The notes under the pieces are model-generated. The model made no database searches and was not told where the DNA came from. It was given only the letters and a program-made list of their open reading frames with translations. Below are positions 22,187 to 22,675 of a stretch of 22,675 nt of DNA, piece after piece; the first letter of the stretch is position 1, and each line of letters starts with the position of its first letter. Where the stretch lies: contig CAKQSI010000033.1 in the NCBI GenBank assembly GCA_934272745.1, forward strand, positions 1 to 22,675, written 5' to 3'. Made by a program: the position numbers and the translations under genes. The DNA is from an uncultured Clostridia bacterium (GTDB lineage: Bacteria > Bacillota > Clostridia > Christensenellales > Borkfalkiaceae).

Positions 22187-22675
22187 CTTTATTCGACACA
22201 AAATATCTTCTTTTTTCCATAAAAATGCAGAAATTTCCGCACTCAATGCGCTGGTTTTCCATATTTTGCATTTTTATACGCAGACGCGTATTTTTATAAC
22301 GGCAAAATCCGACAGATTGCGACGCTGCATAATATACAACCGACATATTGCGGCAAATTCTGCGGCTGTGCGGTTTAACCTTTCACTGCTTGTTTTATGC
22401 CGTCTTTGAATTCCCTTTGCAAAACTTTCCACAGTTGCTGATTTTTTCATCTTTATCCAACACGCCGACCGCCGGTTTTCGCCCCCTATCTGCCGAAACA
22501 CCCAAAACTCCACCCCTCTTACCCGTTCGCTCCGCCGCAAACTTCTCTGCCGCATTTAAAGAGGAATCACAACAACAAAAAGGCAGATGCGATAAAAAAT
22601 GCACTGCCACAAAAAGGCGCGGGCGTAATATAAAGCGCGGGCGCAATATAAAAGGCGCGGGCGCAATATAAAAGG
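22187..22675. other. AT-rich gene-free right end, with short tandem repeat at the edge
   Basis: No convincing coding region or RNA gene is visible; the frames here lack ribosome sites and family resemblance. The section 22190-22460 is clearly richer in A+T than the rest of the window. GCGCGGGCG(T/C)AATATAAA recurs at 22617, 22635 and 22655 (18- to 20-bp spacing) and runs off the window end, so the array may be longer. Confidence 0.55.

Noticed and set aside
22187..22675. Second origin-like DnaA-box cluster upstream of the topoisomerase operon
   Set aside because: Only a partial TTATCCAAC (near 22453) was found; no exact box, although the region is AT-rich.
1..22675. tRNA, rRNA, insertion-sequence transposase or prophage genes
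   Set aside because: I looked for T-loop motifs, rRNA-like conserved stretches, DDE transposase and phage structural proteins on both strands and saw none.

Overview
The window looks like a chromosomal segment of an uncultured, probably spore-forming Clostridia-type member of the Bacillota. The grounds are a SpoIIID regulator, a SigH-like sigma factor beside rlmB and mini-RNase III (the arrangement known from Bacillus subtilis), the dnaX-ybaB-recR cluster, AGGAGG-type ribosome binding sites, consensus TTGACA/TATAAT promoters, and a TPP riboswitch driving an ECF-type thiamine transporter. Base composition is moderately GC-rich. I see no tRNA, rRNA, CRISPR array, transposase or phage gene. The first bases are a C homopolymer and the last 60 are a short tandem repeat, so the window may be a contig broken at difficult sequence.

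Layout. 1-2640: a thioredoxin-reductase-like flavoprotein lacking a recognisable NADPH site, then thiT under a TPP riboswitch, both on the minus strand. The thiT promoter is back-to-back with that of a plus-strand YfbR-type nucleotidase (2698-3276). A 38-nt perfect palindrome separates this gene from two minus-strand polytopic membrane proteins of unknown function (3556-5344). 5572-10104: gpsA, recR, ybaB and dnaX, all minus. 10391-12521: sigH-like, rlmB and mrnC, all minus, with an ATGA overlap between rlmB and sigH. 12774-14303: a plus-strand BspA-like leucine-rich-repeat lipoprotein. 14304-15127: gene-free, with a 32-bp tandem repeat, a ~295-bp element with 25-bp terminal inverted repeats, and strong terminator hairpins. 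15128-16934: a CwlD-like amidase, a DnaA-box cluster, and spoIIID. 17321-21724: a type IIA topoisomerase operon (B then A subunit), closed by a strong terminator and preceded by a long repeat-bearing leader.

The genes fall into three themes. The first is DNA replication, repair and topology: dnaX, ybaB, recR, the topoisomerase and the DnaA boxes. The second is sporulation and envelope: SigH, SpoIIID, the amidase, gpsA and the membrane pair. The third is thiamine supply.

The strongest unexplained signal is non-coding. Nearly every spacer carries its own degenerate tandem repeat (units of about 18-47 bp, different at each site), one such repeat lies in frame inside dnaX, and one spacer holds a structured MITE-like element. 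The other leads are the flavoprotein without an NADPH motif, the DnaA-box cluster, and the topoisomerase A subunit without a canonical GyrA box.
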